A stretch of DNA of 64,000 bases from Lithospermum erythrorhizon (Eukaryota; Streptophyta; Magnoliopsida; Boraginales; Boraginaceae), in contig JADFUC010000543.1 of NCBI GenBank assembly GCA_019722365.1, forward strand, positions 285,027 through 349,026, in the 5' to 3' direction. The notes under the pieces are model-generated. The model did not search any database. It saw nothing but the letters and a program-made list of their open reading frames with translations, and was not told the DNA's origin. Each line of letters begins with the position of its first letter. Position 1 is the stretch's first letter. The position numbers and the translations under genes are program-made. This document shows positions 37,196 to 49,790 of this stretch, piece by piece.

Positions 37196-37795
37196 CTATA
37201 TACAGTACCCCATGTTAAAATATCGAAAATACCCCTAAACAATTTTGGGATCAAAGAGATCAGTGTTCATTTTAGCAATCCATTCGTAAAATAAAACTAG
37301 TAACACTCTCTCCTTTCTTTCTTCCGCATCAAAGATAAGGTCTGAGAGGAATTGTCGCCAATTTGTTCATTGTACTTGATGGCGTGCATACTGCATTACC
37401 TAATAGATACGATGATGGAGGAGAAGAGGTAGATGATGAGCAGATTGTCGTTGTCTTGTCATGCAGATAGGCCTACAGCCGTATTTGAAGGGAGATATTT
37501 GATGTGAATGATAAGGGGGTGGAAATTACTTGTAGCATGCATCTTTAGGCGTCACGGCAGTGACGCGTACTTAGAGTGAGGTCTATCTACAATAATTTAT
37601 TTGTTGGTAACTACTTTATTTAAATTTAATGTATAACTACTAATTTGCCATAATTCAACAATTTTCTATGATTAATTTTTATATGATTGAGGGCAGTTAT
37701 CACAAATGACTCCCCCAATCGGAGGAATCAAGAATAGTTAATGATAATTTTGGCAGCCGAGGGTAGTAGCCAAGTTACTAGTAATTATTGAGATA
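37196..37795. other. Unassigned repeat-island sequence left of the copia element
   Basis: No recognisable domain. Short acidic-looking frames near 37400-37480 are not supported by splice signals or homology. Confidence 0.35.
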
Positions 37796-38088
37796 TGAAG
37801 CAATTACGCCCCCAGAATAATCACGTTGTTTCCGCAGCCCGAGCATTTAGGAAAATAGGCTTATGCTTAGACCTATGAAATGGGAACACCAATAGTAGTA
37901 GGTTGCTATATATTGAAAGGATTCTTGTTATTTTTGGACTAGTCTAGGATTACTGCGGTGTAATCTCACGATTAAATTCTTGTTTCCACTTTCTTTTATG
38001 ATTTGTGCCGGTTGTGTGTGTTGTTTATTAGTTTATTTATTGTCTTAGGACCATTTCTAACCATTTGTTGTAGTTTCAGCCTTGACAA
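37796..38088 (+). repeat. 5' LTR of the copia element
   Basis: Aligns by eye with 41908-42241: shared blocks AGAATAA.CACG, TTTAGGAA.A.TAGGCT and TTAGACCTAT.AAAT. It is followed directly by the primer-binding site. Confidence 0.6.
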
Positions 38089-41000
38089 ATTGGTATCGAA
38101 CTTGTTAGTGATTGGAAAGATGGGAGGAATGATGAAGTTCTAAGTGGAGGAAGTTCAGAGGAACTAACAACCCGAGGAATGTGGCGGTCGTTGAGGTTGT
38201 GGATGTGCTCGATCAACAAAGGAGCTAGACATCGTCTTTGGAGAAGAAACTGCTGAAAAGCGGATGAAGGTGGAAGAAAGAAGAAAAATAGGTCGGCGTA
38301 TTGAGACCAATGCTGGTGGACATCAGTACTCGAGTCGTTGGAAGGGAGATGAATGCTCAAAAACTCTGGAAGAAGCTTGCAGACAAGTACATGAAGAAGA
38401 GCATTGAACATCGTTTATAAATGAAGAAGAAGCTATTCCGGTTTGGGTTTGAGGAAGGAATCACCATGAAAGATCGCGCCAGCGGGTGTTACAAATAAAA
38501 TTTTAGCGGTTGCAAAGGGTTAGATGTTGAAGTGAGGATAAGAAAATGAGCACTTGTTGTTGAATAGATTGCAGGACAAATTGTGATCCTTTTATCATTT
38601 ACTTTGTTGTATAGTGAGATCTGATCAGAATTTGAAGAGCGTGTCGAATGCACTTGCGAAAAATGAAAAAGTTGTGGACACAAGACCAGCATCGGCGTTG
38701 ACGATTAATGAAGGGAAAAGAAGAAATTTGGCATGAAGTCATCTCGACGGAATTCACAAAAGAAGAAAATTGCAAAAGATCAATGTTCTTTTTATTACGA
38801 AAAAGGACATTGGAAATCGAATTGCCCAGGTTGAGAAAAACGAAAGGGAACCCGAATGTGAATATAGGCGAAGATGAAAGTGAGACTTTCAGTTTGTCTT
38901 GGTAGGCTCGAAAACACAGGGTACGGATGAATGGATCATGGATTCGGGTTGTTAAATGTCATGAGTCCATATGAGCGTTATTTTATGACTTAGCTTTGAG
39001 TTTGATGGTGATTAATGCTTGTGGAGCACTTGACAATGGTCTGAGGCCCATGGGAGGTCCCGTGCGGCCATGGGCCGATGCCCATCATATTGATGGAGAA
39101 TATTCGTTCAGGAATTTGAAAAACCAAGGGTGACAAGGTGCTTACAAGGGAAGGAGAACCTTGTTATCTTGAAGGTAAATCGGTTGCGGTTACGTTTCAA
39201 TGATGTAACAATCGTCACGTACTATGGTACCGTCGTTTGGAGACAGCGTGGTGAAAATGCGGCTTGAGGTTAATCAGCCAAGGGCTATTGAAAGGCTCAA
39301 AGGAGGTGAACTTGGTTTGTGAGCATTGCGTCAAGGGCAAAGGCGAAATTTGTTCGTAGCAGCTAAAGAGTATGGATTCACGCAATGAAGAATAAAGTGT
39401 AAGGGTCGTTGATATCTTTTCGAGTGGAAGAAATTAATGAGAGAATCGAGCCAATCAAAAATTGAAGCGTTTAAAGTCGAGATAATAGCGGCGAATACAA
39501 GTAAGATCCCTTTGTTTGATTGTGGCAAGAAACAGTGGTATTGAGACATTTTAGGTAAAAGGCAATGCTCCTCGACAAAGCGGAGTGGCAGAAGAATGAA
39601 TCGCGCATTGTTAGAAAGGTTAGTTGTATGCTTTAACTTTAGGTTGGGAGAAAGCGATAGTGGGCTTCACAGCGATGGCGTCACCGCTTGTCATCGCAAA
39701 TCAGCAGACTTCGTCGACTCATTTCAGTAAGTCGAGACTCGCACGGAGGTGTGTTCGAGTAATGCTGCTTGCCCGACTACGACCCGATTGCATATATTTG
39801 GATGTTCGAGTTATTATCACGTGGCCGGAGTCAAATTAAACTATTGAAACCCAAGAAAGCCATCTTAGCAGGGGATTTGCTAGTGGTATAAAGGGATATC
39901 GATTGTGGTGTTCGGATTCAAAGAAGATTGTAATAAGTAGGGATGTTACATTTGATAAGATGGTATGCTTGAATGACGAACAAGCGCAAATGAGGTTTAG
40001 GTGGAGCTTGGCAGAGGTTACTTCAAAACCGATTGGAGCAAGTGGACGACCGGATGTTCAAGATGACTCGATTGTGAAAACTATTACAGTTCCTAGTAAT
40101 GATGGAGCCATGATGATGAGCTTTATTAGCGGCTGTAAACCAAAGAAACATTAAAAACAAAGGCAAAGTTCAACGATATTGCGGTGTATGCACCCTTCCG
40201 GTTGTAAGTGCAGATATTCCGATATCTTACTTAGATGCTTCGTCATAGTTCGGGAAATGACGCATTGGATGGAGTGCCATGCAGAGATGGATTAACATCA
40301 AAGAACCCATCTTTGGGATTTCTTTAGAGCTCGCATAGGTAAGAAAGTAAGGTTGGATGTAAATGGGTCTTTGCTAAGAAAGATGGTACATCTCGGTGAA
40401 GACAAGTCCATTACAAAATGAGGTGGAAGGTAAGCGAAAGTATTTGCCTGTGAAGGGAATTGATTACAATGAAGTTTTTCGCTCTGTCGTGAAAGCTTAT
40501 TTAGATCGTCGTGTTTATTATTGGCCTTGGTAGCACAATGGAACCTCGGATTTAGCTCAACTTCGATGTAAAAACAACCTTATACATGACAATTTAGAAG
40601 GAATCTATATGACTCAACACGAGGGTTTCAAAGAAAGCGTTGGAAAAAGACAATTGTGTTTGCAATTTGAAGAAATCTTTGTGCGGATTAGAAGCAGGTT
40701 GTAATCCCAGTAATTCTGAGAGATTAGATCAATTTAATAATTGGAGCTAGGTTTATTGAGGAGTTCACCATGATGTTAATATTTTCGCAAGCTTCGTGAA
40801 GGTATTAACATTTATCTTCTGTTATATGTTGATGATATGTTAATAAAATGTTCTAGTAATTAATGAGATGCGAAACATGAATGATCGAGTTGAGTAAATC
40901 CTTGACATAAAGAAAGATTTTTGGTGAAGCTCAAAAAATACTTGGCATGGAAATAAAGAGGGATCGGGTTAAAGGTGGTGCAGTGTAGCTACTTAGCAGG

Positions 41001-41907
41001 TCTCGGTACTTAGGCTGGTTAGTATGTTTGGCTTAATGAGGAAGTCAAAAGCGGTAAACTTGCCGTTAGGCTCCGTAGCGTAAACTTAGTGTAAATTTAT
41101 CACCTGATCGAAGAGGCAACTGAAATGTCCGGGTTCCGTATGCAAATGCAGTGGGATCGTTAATGTATGCGATGGTTTGCACAAGGCCAGACATCTCACA
41201 TGTTGTGAGCATGGTGAGTCGTTATATGCATAGTCCTGGAAAAGGACATTGGCAAGCGGTAAAGTGGATCATGAGATACTTACGAGGAACACTGCATGTT
41301 GGGTTAAAGTATGAGAGAATGGAGACTATGGGTCAACATGTTATTGGGTATGCAGACTCTGATTATGTTGGTGATTTGGATAGCTGACGGTCCATTTTAC
41401 GGTCTGTCTTTTACCTTTCATGAAGGACGATAAGTTATTCGGCGATTCTGATCAACGGTTGCTTTGTCGTGCGGGCGGAGTACATGGCGTTGGCCAGGCG
41501 GAAAAGGAAGTTGTAACATGGCTTAGAAATCTAGTGGGTAATTTTGGGCATAGTTCACGGGCAAGTCATTATATTTTGTGATGGTCGAGTGCTATTTATT
41601 TAACGAGAAACCGGTCTTGCGCCGATTCCATGGAAGCGTGTTGGGGTCGAGGATTTAATTATGTTCAGGAAACGGGTTGAAGAAGGGGATATCAATGTGA
41701 CAAGGTTGGCCTTGAGGCAATCCGGCGGATATGTTGACAAAGATGAATTCTGAGGATCAAGTTCCACATCATTGTTTGAGCTTGATCAGCGTCTACTCGT
41801 ATTTGAAGTGCTTAAGGGCATATGTGCGGAGGAAGAGAAATTTGCATTTAGATTTCTACTTGAAGTTGGGAATATGTGGTTCTAAAAGTTGAAGCCTAGG
41901 TGGAGAT

Positions 41908-42241
41908 TTGATTAAATAGGCTAAATTTTAGAATAACACGTACCACATCGAAACTTTAGGAAGAGTAGGCTCATACTTAGACCTATAAAATAGAGTCTTA
42001 GTGTTAGTGTATTCTTTGTACGATAGTTGAGTGAGTTTGTTATATAGTGAAGGACCTTGTTATTTTTTGAGTGTGTATTCACGATTGTAATTCCTCTTTA
42101 TTTAGTAAGCCAATATTTCTTCTTTCTCCGTGGATAGTCTAGAAGTTACACGTGTAATCTGAAACACGTTAAGTGCTGTGTCTGCTTTCTTTATCGTTTA
42201 TTGCATGTTGTCTTCTATTATTGTTGTTTCGTTTTTAACAT
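41908..42241 (+). repeat. 3' LTR of the copia element
   Basis: Follows the polypurine tract AGGTGGAGATT and shares the blocks listed for the 5' LTR, including CTTAGACCTATAAAAT. The 3' end is uncertain. Confidence 0.6.
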
Positions 42242-43200
42242 TGTGCTTCGTGAACTTTGCTTAATTTATTGTAACCTCGGAATAGTAATAACTAACATTT
42301 TTTAACTACTTAGAGAATTTTATTTATAAGCTAATTGATGCATGCATATACATTTTTCTAGGTTCAACATAATATGAAGATAATAGGCCAGCGACTCTTT
42401 CACGCTTGAGGCTGCTTGGTCCGAAGGGAAATCAATAGGAAATCGAGATGCTTACACAAATGGATACTACTTCGACACACAAAATGGTGCGGGGGCAGTA
42501 ATAGATAAATAGCTAGTGGTGTTTGTGTGAAAGAGATGTATTATTGAGGGCGGTGGCGGGTTGATTACTACAAGAAGTTCTTCAAAAAGTATGGGAGTTG
42601 AGATATAATGGTTTGAATGAGGCAGGTTGTCTTATTGAGTGTCAGTGTTGGAAGAGGTGGATGCGGGTGCACCCTGGGCCGGGATCATGCAAATAAAAAG
42701 CAAGGGAAAAAAGGTTCTGAGAGCGATATTTTTATCCTTGCCTGTGGCTAATTAATTACGTGGAAAGCTATGTATCGGATGACAAGAAAGCCGAATGGAG
42801 TGGTTCATCCAAAAACATTCGAGTCGAATTGATTCGACAGTATTCAAGAAAGATGGCGATGTCGGAGTTCGCTTTCAAGAAAACAGTGGGGTTCAACGAC
42901 AGCTAGAGCTGAATAGTGATAATATTCTTTGTGGGTTTGGCATGGCTGATGATGATGGCCCAAGTCGCGATTATTTGGATAAATGAAAATGAGGAAGAAA
43001 GTGAGGGCCAGCGATGATGAGAATAGCCGAGGAGTATTAGTGCAGCCCATCAGCAATGTATTATGCCTTGTATACATTTATTTCTGGCCGAGTTATTTGA
43101 CACTTGTGTGTCATACAATTTGAGTATATATTGGTAATAAGGAGTTTACCGTATGTATTGCATGGAGTTTCGTTACATTTTACTTGATTTGGTCGCAAAA
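42242..43200. other. Unassigned repeat-island sequence right of the copia element
   Basis: G-rich plus strand with open stretches (for example 42795-42983) but no recognised domain. ACTACAAGAAGTTC near 42567 resembles a CACTA terminus lacking its first bases but has no inverted partner confirmed. Confidence 0.35.
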
Positions 43201-43208
43201 TTTTTTTG

Positions 43209-43410
43209 AGCTATATCGTTTGTGTGACGTTATAAATTTAATTTATTAATATAAAGATATGACATTTCTGTGACGTTATACTATTTTCATAAATATCTTA
43301 ATTTTCGCATGACATTTACGGCGTTAAGTATTTTCACAAAATATCTGAATTTACCTTATAATGTATGTGGCGTTTGAATTATTTTACAAAATTTGAATAA
43401 GAGGAACATA
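43209..43410. repeat. Tandem array with 50-bp period
   Basis: Related units begin near 43211, 43261, 43311 and 43361. Each starts with a TATGACATTT/CGTTTGTGTGACG-type word, has a GACGTTAT or GGCGTTAA core, then an AT-rich tail with TATTTTCA(T/C)AAA.ATCT. Spacing is 50 bp between the two central GACATTT copies. The core matches the arrays at 36600-37190 and 49095-49790. Confidence 0.7.
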
Positions 43411-46400
43411 TCTTTACGCTTCTCTTGAGGTTTGTGGCGTTTTGGCATAGGTAGAAAATTCAAAATTTAAAAATATGATAATATCTCTTTATCTCCTATA
43501 AATATAACATAACAAAGTCATTTTCTTCTCTACTTGATGTCTTGAGGTAATTTTTCTTTTCTTTATTTCTTATTTGTTGTAATAATCAATTTTTATGAAT
43601 TAAATAATAATTAGGTATTTCTATTTAAATCGAGCTTCAGACTTCGATAAGTGTGTAGATAAATGCAGCTAAATTTTTTCTTCCGAGCTAAGAAACAAAA
43701 GCGGCGTGTCGTCTTCGCACCTAATACACAGCCGGCGCCACTCCTCTTTTGCTTGAGCCGCCTCGTGCCTCTTTCATTTTTTAACCCCGTGGCTAAGTAA
43801 TCTCATTTTATAAAACAAATTTTTCTTCCCTTTTCTACCAACATGGCCGAACTATTCACTCTTCATGAGATTCAAGAAGAAAAAGTTGATATTGAATAGC
43901 GATTGAGTAATAAAGTTGTTAATTTGATAATCGGCTTAATTAGAGGTGAGTAGTTATATCCTGAGTTATAATCTTCAAACATATGAATATGTAAATTGCC
44001 ATATTTTTGGGTTGTTGATAGTGGTTAAATTAGTATGACAGTGAGTACAAAACCATACTAAGAGATGAGAAATAGGTTGAGTAGATTAGTGGTTCTATAA
44101 TCAAATTAATGGTTATATTGAATATCAATATATGGATATTATGATATAATTATATATGAGAAAAGAGTTGATATTATACAATAATTGGTGGATGAGATTA
44201 TAAATGTTTATGAATTTAATGAATAGAAAATGAATAAACCATTTGATGGATAATATGTAAAGAAAGGGATGAAAATACTAATAATGAATTGTTGTGATAT
44301 CATTATGAATATGGGATATTGAGAGTTATGATTTTATGATGATGATAAAAGGGTGGCAGATTTTGAAAGTTGTTTTGATATTGAAATTTCGAGAAATAAT
44401 GATATGAGAAGTAAATGATAAGGTGATATGAATAGTATTGTGACATTAATGTGAATATGGAAATGTTGAGATTGTTGATTGTGTGCAGCAGGGTTATGTG
44501 CCATCTAGGTAATTTATGATTTTGATGTTTTGGTTGAAAGTTGTGTGTTCCTTGTGTTTAATTTGTGTGCAGTAGTGCCGTAGGTCGTATAGGTGTTTGA
44601 GTGGTGTTGAGTTGTGTTTGGAAGAGTTGTATATGAGTTGATGTTGTTTGTTGAGTCGTATTGTCGGTATCTTGCTTACGTTCTAGTTACGATTTGGTGA
44701 GGTGGCATTACCTAGTGACGGTCAGTGCTGGTTATGCCGTTACGGTCGGTGATAAACATGTCAGCGAGCGTAAGTTTCTCTAACGAGTTGAGGTTGATTA
44801 TATGCTTGGCATTAGTTGTAGAAATCCGGACTTATATCGAGTTGTAGAGGGTTGTTGGAGTTGTGAGTTGTTGAGTTGATAGGGGATTTGTTGAGTTGCC
44901 AGTATTATTGGAGTTGTTGAGTAAAGATTTGAGTTGATGGAGTTGGTTGAGTTGACTATGTTGTCTGATTGACAGATTGATTGAGTTGATGGAGTCGTTG
45001 AGTCGATTAATTGGTTTTGGATTTGTCTTTGTTGGTGTCGTGTTGTCGGTCGTTGTGTTGGGTCTGATAGGTTGTATTACGTATTTGTTTAGACTTTTTG
45101 GTGTTTTTTGTGATATGTTTGGCTTCATTGTGTTTATGGATATTGTCCACATTCCTTGTGGATCTAGGTTTGATGAAATTATGTCGAGTTAAGTTTAGGG
45201 GTTGATTATTGATAATATTATCACATTTCCTTGTGGATCTAGGTTGGTGACCAATGTCGTCCTTTAAGTTAAAAAGTTGAGTTAGTTGCGGGTTGAGATA
45301 ACGTTTGAATGAAGCAGTGGTGAGGGGGACATTTCAAACCCGAGAATTAATGCTAGATGATGTTGATGATATTTTATATATGGTGTTAGTATATAAGTTA
45401 TGATTTAACCCGCGGCGTTGATACGTTGAGGTGAATTACGTATGGATAAATGAAAAGAATTTGGGAAGATAATTCCATACTTAAGGATTATCTTGATTTA
45501 AGACGTAAGTTGCTAAAAGTTGTATTAAGATAATGAAAGCGATTTGGAGATTCTTATATGATAAATATTAGGATAACAAATGAGTGTATGACTATGATTG
45601 AAGTGAACACTTTAAGGTGAACTAAGATAGAGTGGTTGGATTGTGTATGTTTGAGTTGTATATTATATAGGAAATTAGCTATACTTAAGAAAGATAGCTA
45701 ATGAAGATATTTTCTAGGGATTCGAGGGTGTCTTGTGAGTAAGTGGTTGACGTGGTGTGGGTTTATCGGTGTTAGTTGGGAAAACCATTAAGGAAAATTT
45801 ATCTATTCGAGGAAGTAGCATACAAGAAAATATAACTCTTGCGGTGTATAGTCTTTAAGTAGGTAAGGGACTTGGAGTTATCGCGTGTGTATGTGTGGTG
45901 GATTAACTTACGTGATATTTGTATTCCACTTCGAACCGTATTTCACTGTCACACATGGGCGGAAGTTTTATGCCTGGGTTGTTGCTGAGATGACTGGGTC
46001 TTTGGCGAGTAGGTTTGCGTACCCGTGAAGGTGGCGATGGTTGCTTGAAGACCTCAACAGTCATACTTCATCTTCTTTGGAGTTTTTGTTGTACATAATA
46101 GTTGTTGTTGTAAAACCCATTGTTTGATGTTGTATTTATATTATTACTTTTCAGTTGTTGTAGCGTTGGTTAGTTCACCCGATGGACGAGTTGTATTGTT
46201 TTATTTATCATGTTAAATGAAGTCATTTTTCTATTGTTATCCATCGTTGGTGACTCTGATTATTCAGGTTGATGGCAGGTTATTATAGGCGTTTAGGCAG
46301 AATTAAGTTACATTTATGTAATTTTAGTTATTAATTTAATGTATTGATTTCGTTAATTATTTATTTAAACTGTTATATACTACCTTGTCTCTTTTTTTGT

Positions 46401-46526
46401 AGCAAATTCAATTTTAATTTGAGGTATATTATATTTTCTTCATTCTTCTTCATTATGTACCAAATTTAATCATCTTATATATTAACTTGTTTAATGTTTG
46501 GATGGCAAATCAAAATATACTTTAAT
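43411..46526. other. Repeat-island sequence with G/T-rich plus strand; LTR-like part
   Basis: No protein domain was recognised. The plus strand is strongly C-poor from about 43900 to 46300. It includes a degenerate GTTGAG array (44826-45010). The part at about 45330-46280 has the texture of a plant gypsy LTR (CATTTCAAACCCGAGAATTA near its start; GTTGATGGCAGG near its end), but no terminal repeats were confirmed. Confidence 0.35.
44826..45010. repeat. Degenerate GTTGAG minisatellite
   Basis: Words TTGAGTTG, GGAGTTGTTGAGT and GAGTTGATGG recur about every 6-30 bases. The open frames on both strands here are by-products of the repeat. Confidence 0.75.
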
Positions 46527-48811
46527 TGTAACGACCCGCCTAGATGCGGCCATACGAGAGTTAGAATCGTCGAGAGTCACGGACACCCAGTGCATGAATC
46601 GATGGATGACTCAATTTGAAAAAGACAGACTTGTTCTTAAATAATCGATAACATAACATACATCCCGAAACGGTTTAAAATAATCCATCGTGGTATTTCC
46701 TAACCATCTGACACAATCATATATACAACAACTGTCCAAAGTACAAAATGACAACGAGATACGATGCGAGAAATCTCAAAATACAACAATATACATTCCA
46801 AACTACAACCAAAACAACAAAAGAAATTTGTGAGATCTACGGCCACCCGTCTCTCACCTAAGCACTCAAACCCGATCATACGAGCAATCGAAATGTTGAT
46901 GCACACGTTGTCAACTTTGGCCTGAAGAATAAGGATCGCACTTCATGGCGAATAAGGGTGTAAGTTGCGAGCTTGGTGATCTTTATCTCGAGAGTGGAGG
47001 TAACTGCTTATTTCGTAGCGTAACATAATGTCGTTAATTTAAGCGAAACATAGATAGATTTCAGTACTGGTACGATTTAAAGGCGATTATAAGATGAAAT
47101 TATCATTAAGATGAGTTCATGATCATGCGTCTGGCATAAGGTATACAAATGCGATTCACGATTATCATAAATTCATAGGCAGAATTAAGCATGCGTAGTC
47201 ACAATGGATAACCATAATCATGCATCTCAAAGAAATAGTGTATGATACTTAAATAAAACCACAACTCTACCGACAGCGCTAGTACTACTCGATCCATGGC
47301 CAAAAACAACGTAATCAACTTCAGCCAGCCTTGATCAGCTCAGCTCGATCAACTAAACAACTCGGCGTGATCCGGAATTCTGACTAAAGAGCACGTAATC
47401 AGCCTCGACTGCGGGGAGAAAACTTATGCCGACATAAGCGTGGTTTTATCACGCTCGTAATGAAGGCAAATCTGTCCTTTTCATGCGAGTAAAGGCCAGC
47501 CTGTCAGCGCTCATACCGAGAAGTCTGAGCCCTTAAACCGGGTAATACAACTTCGTAAATGCGTCAATGACCCATAAGCAAACTGCGTCTAATGTCCAGC
47601 TTGACAACAAACATCCACGACCCCGAAAATGATCCAACCTGACCTTGAAATCGGCTTAATCATACACAAACAATCAGCACTTAAATATATATAGGTAACG
47701 TGCTCACAATTATCATCAAATTCAATACATTCCGCGAGAAAAGTAAATTAAACTACACCCGTGAGTTAAAATCATTTAACCTCGGTAGCACAATATGAAG
47801 CGTCTGCGCCTAATCGATCGAGTGCCGTTTCAGCGGCTCAGCGCATAATCCTGACATCGTTACTCACTACGATCTTAATCGATCTAGTTTAGGTCAGCAA
47901 CTACTCAACAGGTTTCAGCAACCGCTTAACACGTTTAGTTTTATTTTCCAACTCATGACAATATTTGGTATCAACTTAACAACTCTGGGTGGAAATATTA
48001 CTACGGCGTTTAAGCGACTAATAAAGCGATAAAATCGACCATCTGACACTAATCAATCTCGGCCCCTCCTTACACCCCGATTCGACACTCACAAGCAATT
48101 TCCTGTCCAGTCAATGTCCAGTTACATTAATTAATCATTTATGACCTTTAATCAAAAGAAAACTCAAATATTAATCAACTTACAAATCCTACCTCAGCAT
48201 ACTCTAACTGGACATGAAATCACGCCTTATACTCCAAAATAACTATATTAAGATCCGTAATGTCGTAATACAATTTAAAAGGGAAATTTGGAAAAAGACA
48301 ACCTAAAAGTCAATTTATCCCATTCAATACATTTAAACCCCAAAAATCGTTATAATCGCTTAACCACGTAATCGAGCTTAGATGAGACCTCTATACCATT
48401 TATAACTCTCAAAACTCAAAATCATAAAAGTCGTCAAACTTCCATGACTTATGAAATATCCGACAAGATTCAACCTTTCTTACCTTGATGTGTAGAGGAT
48501 GATGAGGGGAAGATGAAAACCAACTTTTTGTTAATGTGAGCCCTGAAAGGAATGGAAAAGGAAAAATTAGAGGATGGGGGGGGGATGGTGAGGTTCGACC
48601 CAGCCTTAATATAGGGAAGAGGGGTGGGTTTTTGTGAGAATAGTGTGATGGAGTTGAAGACATGTTAGAAGAATGAGTTAAGTCCCGGATTTGGTTGCGG
48701 TGTTATTTCTCAGCTTTCGTAAAGCTTTGTGTGAAAAGCGATTTGAAATGTGTTATTCCCGAGACATAAATTACTTCTTCGTGAATCCCAGTTCACAGGT
48801 CCGCCCTGACA
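46527..48811 (-). mobile_element. Solo gypsy-type LTR, about 2.3 kb
   Basis: Starts TGTAACGACCCGCC and ends CGCCCTGACA on the plus strand, that is TGTCAGGGCGG...GGCGGGTCGTTACA on the minus strand, with the TG...CA termini of an LTR. TGTAACGACCCG beginnings are typical of plant gypsy-type LTRs. No gag-pol coding sequence or second copy lies next to it, so it is probably a solo LTR made by recombination. A 5-bp target-site duplication was not evident (TTAAT precedes; GATAC follows), which leaves either an eroded site or a misjudged end. The minus strand holds an 84-codon open frame (48409-48663) with no known domain. Confidence 0.6.
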
Positions 48812-49094
48812 GATACATATAATATAATTTAATCAACTTGAGGCGTGTGGGTTATTTCATTAATGAGATATTTATAGTTTCAAAATAAGAGTTGTTCATT
48901 TAAATAATTAATATTCTTTATTATGAATGTTCGTATTGATGTTTGAATAATTATTTATATTTTTTTTTTTTTCATTTTGTTTGATTAATATATGTATGTA
49001 TAATTTGAATATATTTATATATATATATATATAGTATTTAAAATTCTGTTCTATATATTTTTAGGATAATTGATGTTTAATTTTTTTATTATAT
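48812..49094. other. AT-rich spacer with (AT)n run
   Basis: AT-rich, including a T-run at 48960-48972 and an (AT)n run near 49015-49032. No gene. Confidence 0.6.
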
Positions 49095-49790
49095 TATCGG
49101 TGGCGTTTGTATGGCGTATTTGTTATTATTATATTTAATTAATTATTTATTAAATATTATTTATGAGACATATTTGTTGCAAAATGATTTTTGTGGTTAT
49201 GACATTTGTATGGCGTTATGTATATTATTATATTTAATAAATTAATTATTTAATATTAGTACTCTGCTTGTCGATGAATAATTTTTGAGATATAAGAGAG
49301 TCGTATGAGGCGTTGCCGGTTATTATTTTATTTAATAAATTAATTATTTAATATTAATAGTGTGGCGTAAGTGGCGAAGACAGCTTTTTGGAGATATGAC
49401 ATTACAAATGGCGTTATGATTATTATTATATTTAATAAATTGAGTATTTAATATTAACAGTGTGACGTTATTGTGGCGAAGAGCTTTTTGGTGGTATGAC
49501 ATTCTTATGGCGTTATGGTTATTATTATATATAATAAATTAATTATTTAATATTAACCGTGTGGCTGGTGTGTGGCGAAACTTTTTGGTGGTATGACGTT
49601 CTTATGGCGTTATGGTTATTATTATATAATAAATTAATTATTTAATATTAAGTAATGCTGATGTTGGTGTGGTGAAGTCCTTTTTAGAATATGACATTCT
49701 TATGACGTTATGGTTATTATTATATTTAAATAAATTATTTAATATTAATAGTGTGACATTATTGTGGCGAAATCATTTTTGATTAATTTT
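49095..49790. repeat. Tandem array with ~98-bp period, about seven units
   Basis: Units begin with (T)ATGAC(A/G)TT..TATGGCGTTATG near 49100, 49199, 49297, 49396, 49496, 49593 and 49691. Each continues with TTATTATTATAT, AATAAATTAATTATTTAATA, then GTGTGACGTTATTGTGGCGAA and GAGCTTTTTGGTGGT. Unit spacing is 97-100 bp and similarity is highest in the four right-hand units. The block is almost free of coding potential. It resembles subterminal repeats of a CACTA-type transposon but is longer and more regular than usual. Confidence 0.85.

Larger units (their letters stand above)
37796..42241 (+). mobile_element. Degenerate Ty1/copia retrotransposon, complete in outline
   Basis: Parts appear in the copia order. 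5' LTR about 37796-38088; primer-binding site TGGTATCGAAC at 38091, close to the usual initiator-tRNA-Met complement TGGTATCAGAGC; Gag zinc knuckle at 38784-38825; protease EWIMDSGC near 38929-38952; integrase-derived CSDSKKIVISRDV near 39906; reverse transcriptase LLLYVDDMLI with YVDD at 40825-40836; RNase H region GSLMYAMVCTRPDIS...RYLRGTLHVGLKY...GYADSDYVGD at 41151-41380; polypurine tract AGGTGGAGATT near 41898; 3' LTR about 41908-42241. Many stops and frameshifts separate these motifs, and the zinc knuckle reads CSFYYEKGHWKSNC with the second Cys replaced by Tyr, so the element is dead. The two LTRs differ considerably, which suggests an old insertion. Boundaries are approximate. Confidence 0.85.

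Noticed and set aside
44832..45192. Open frames on both strands over the GTTGAG repeat
   Set aside because: Low-complexity translation of a minisatellite.
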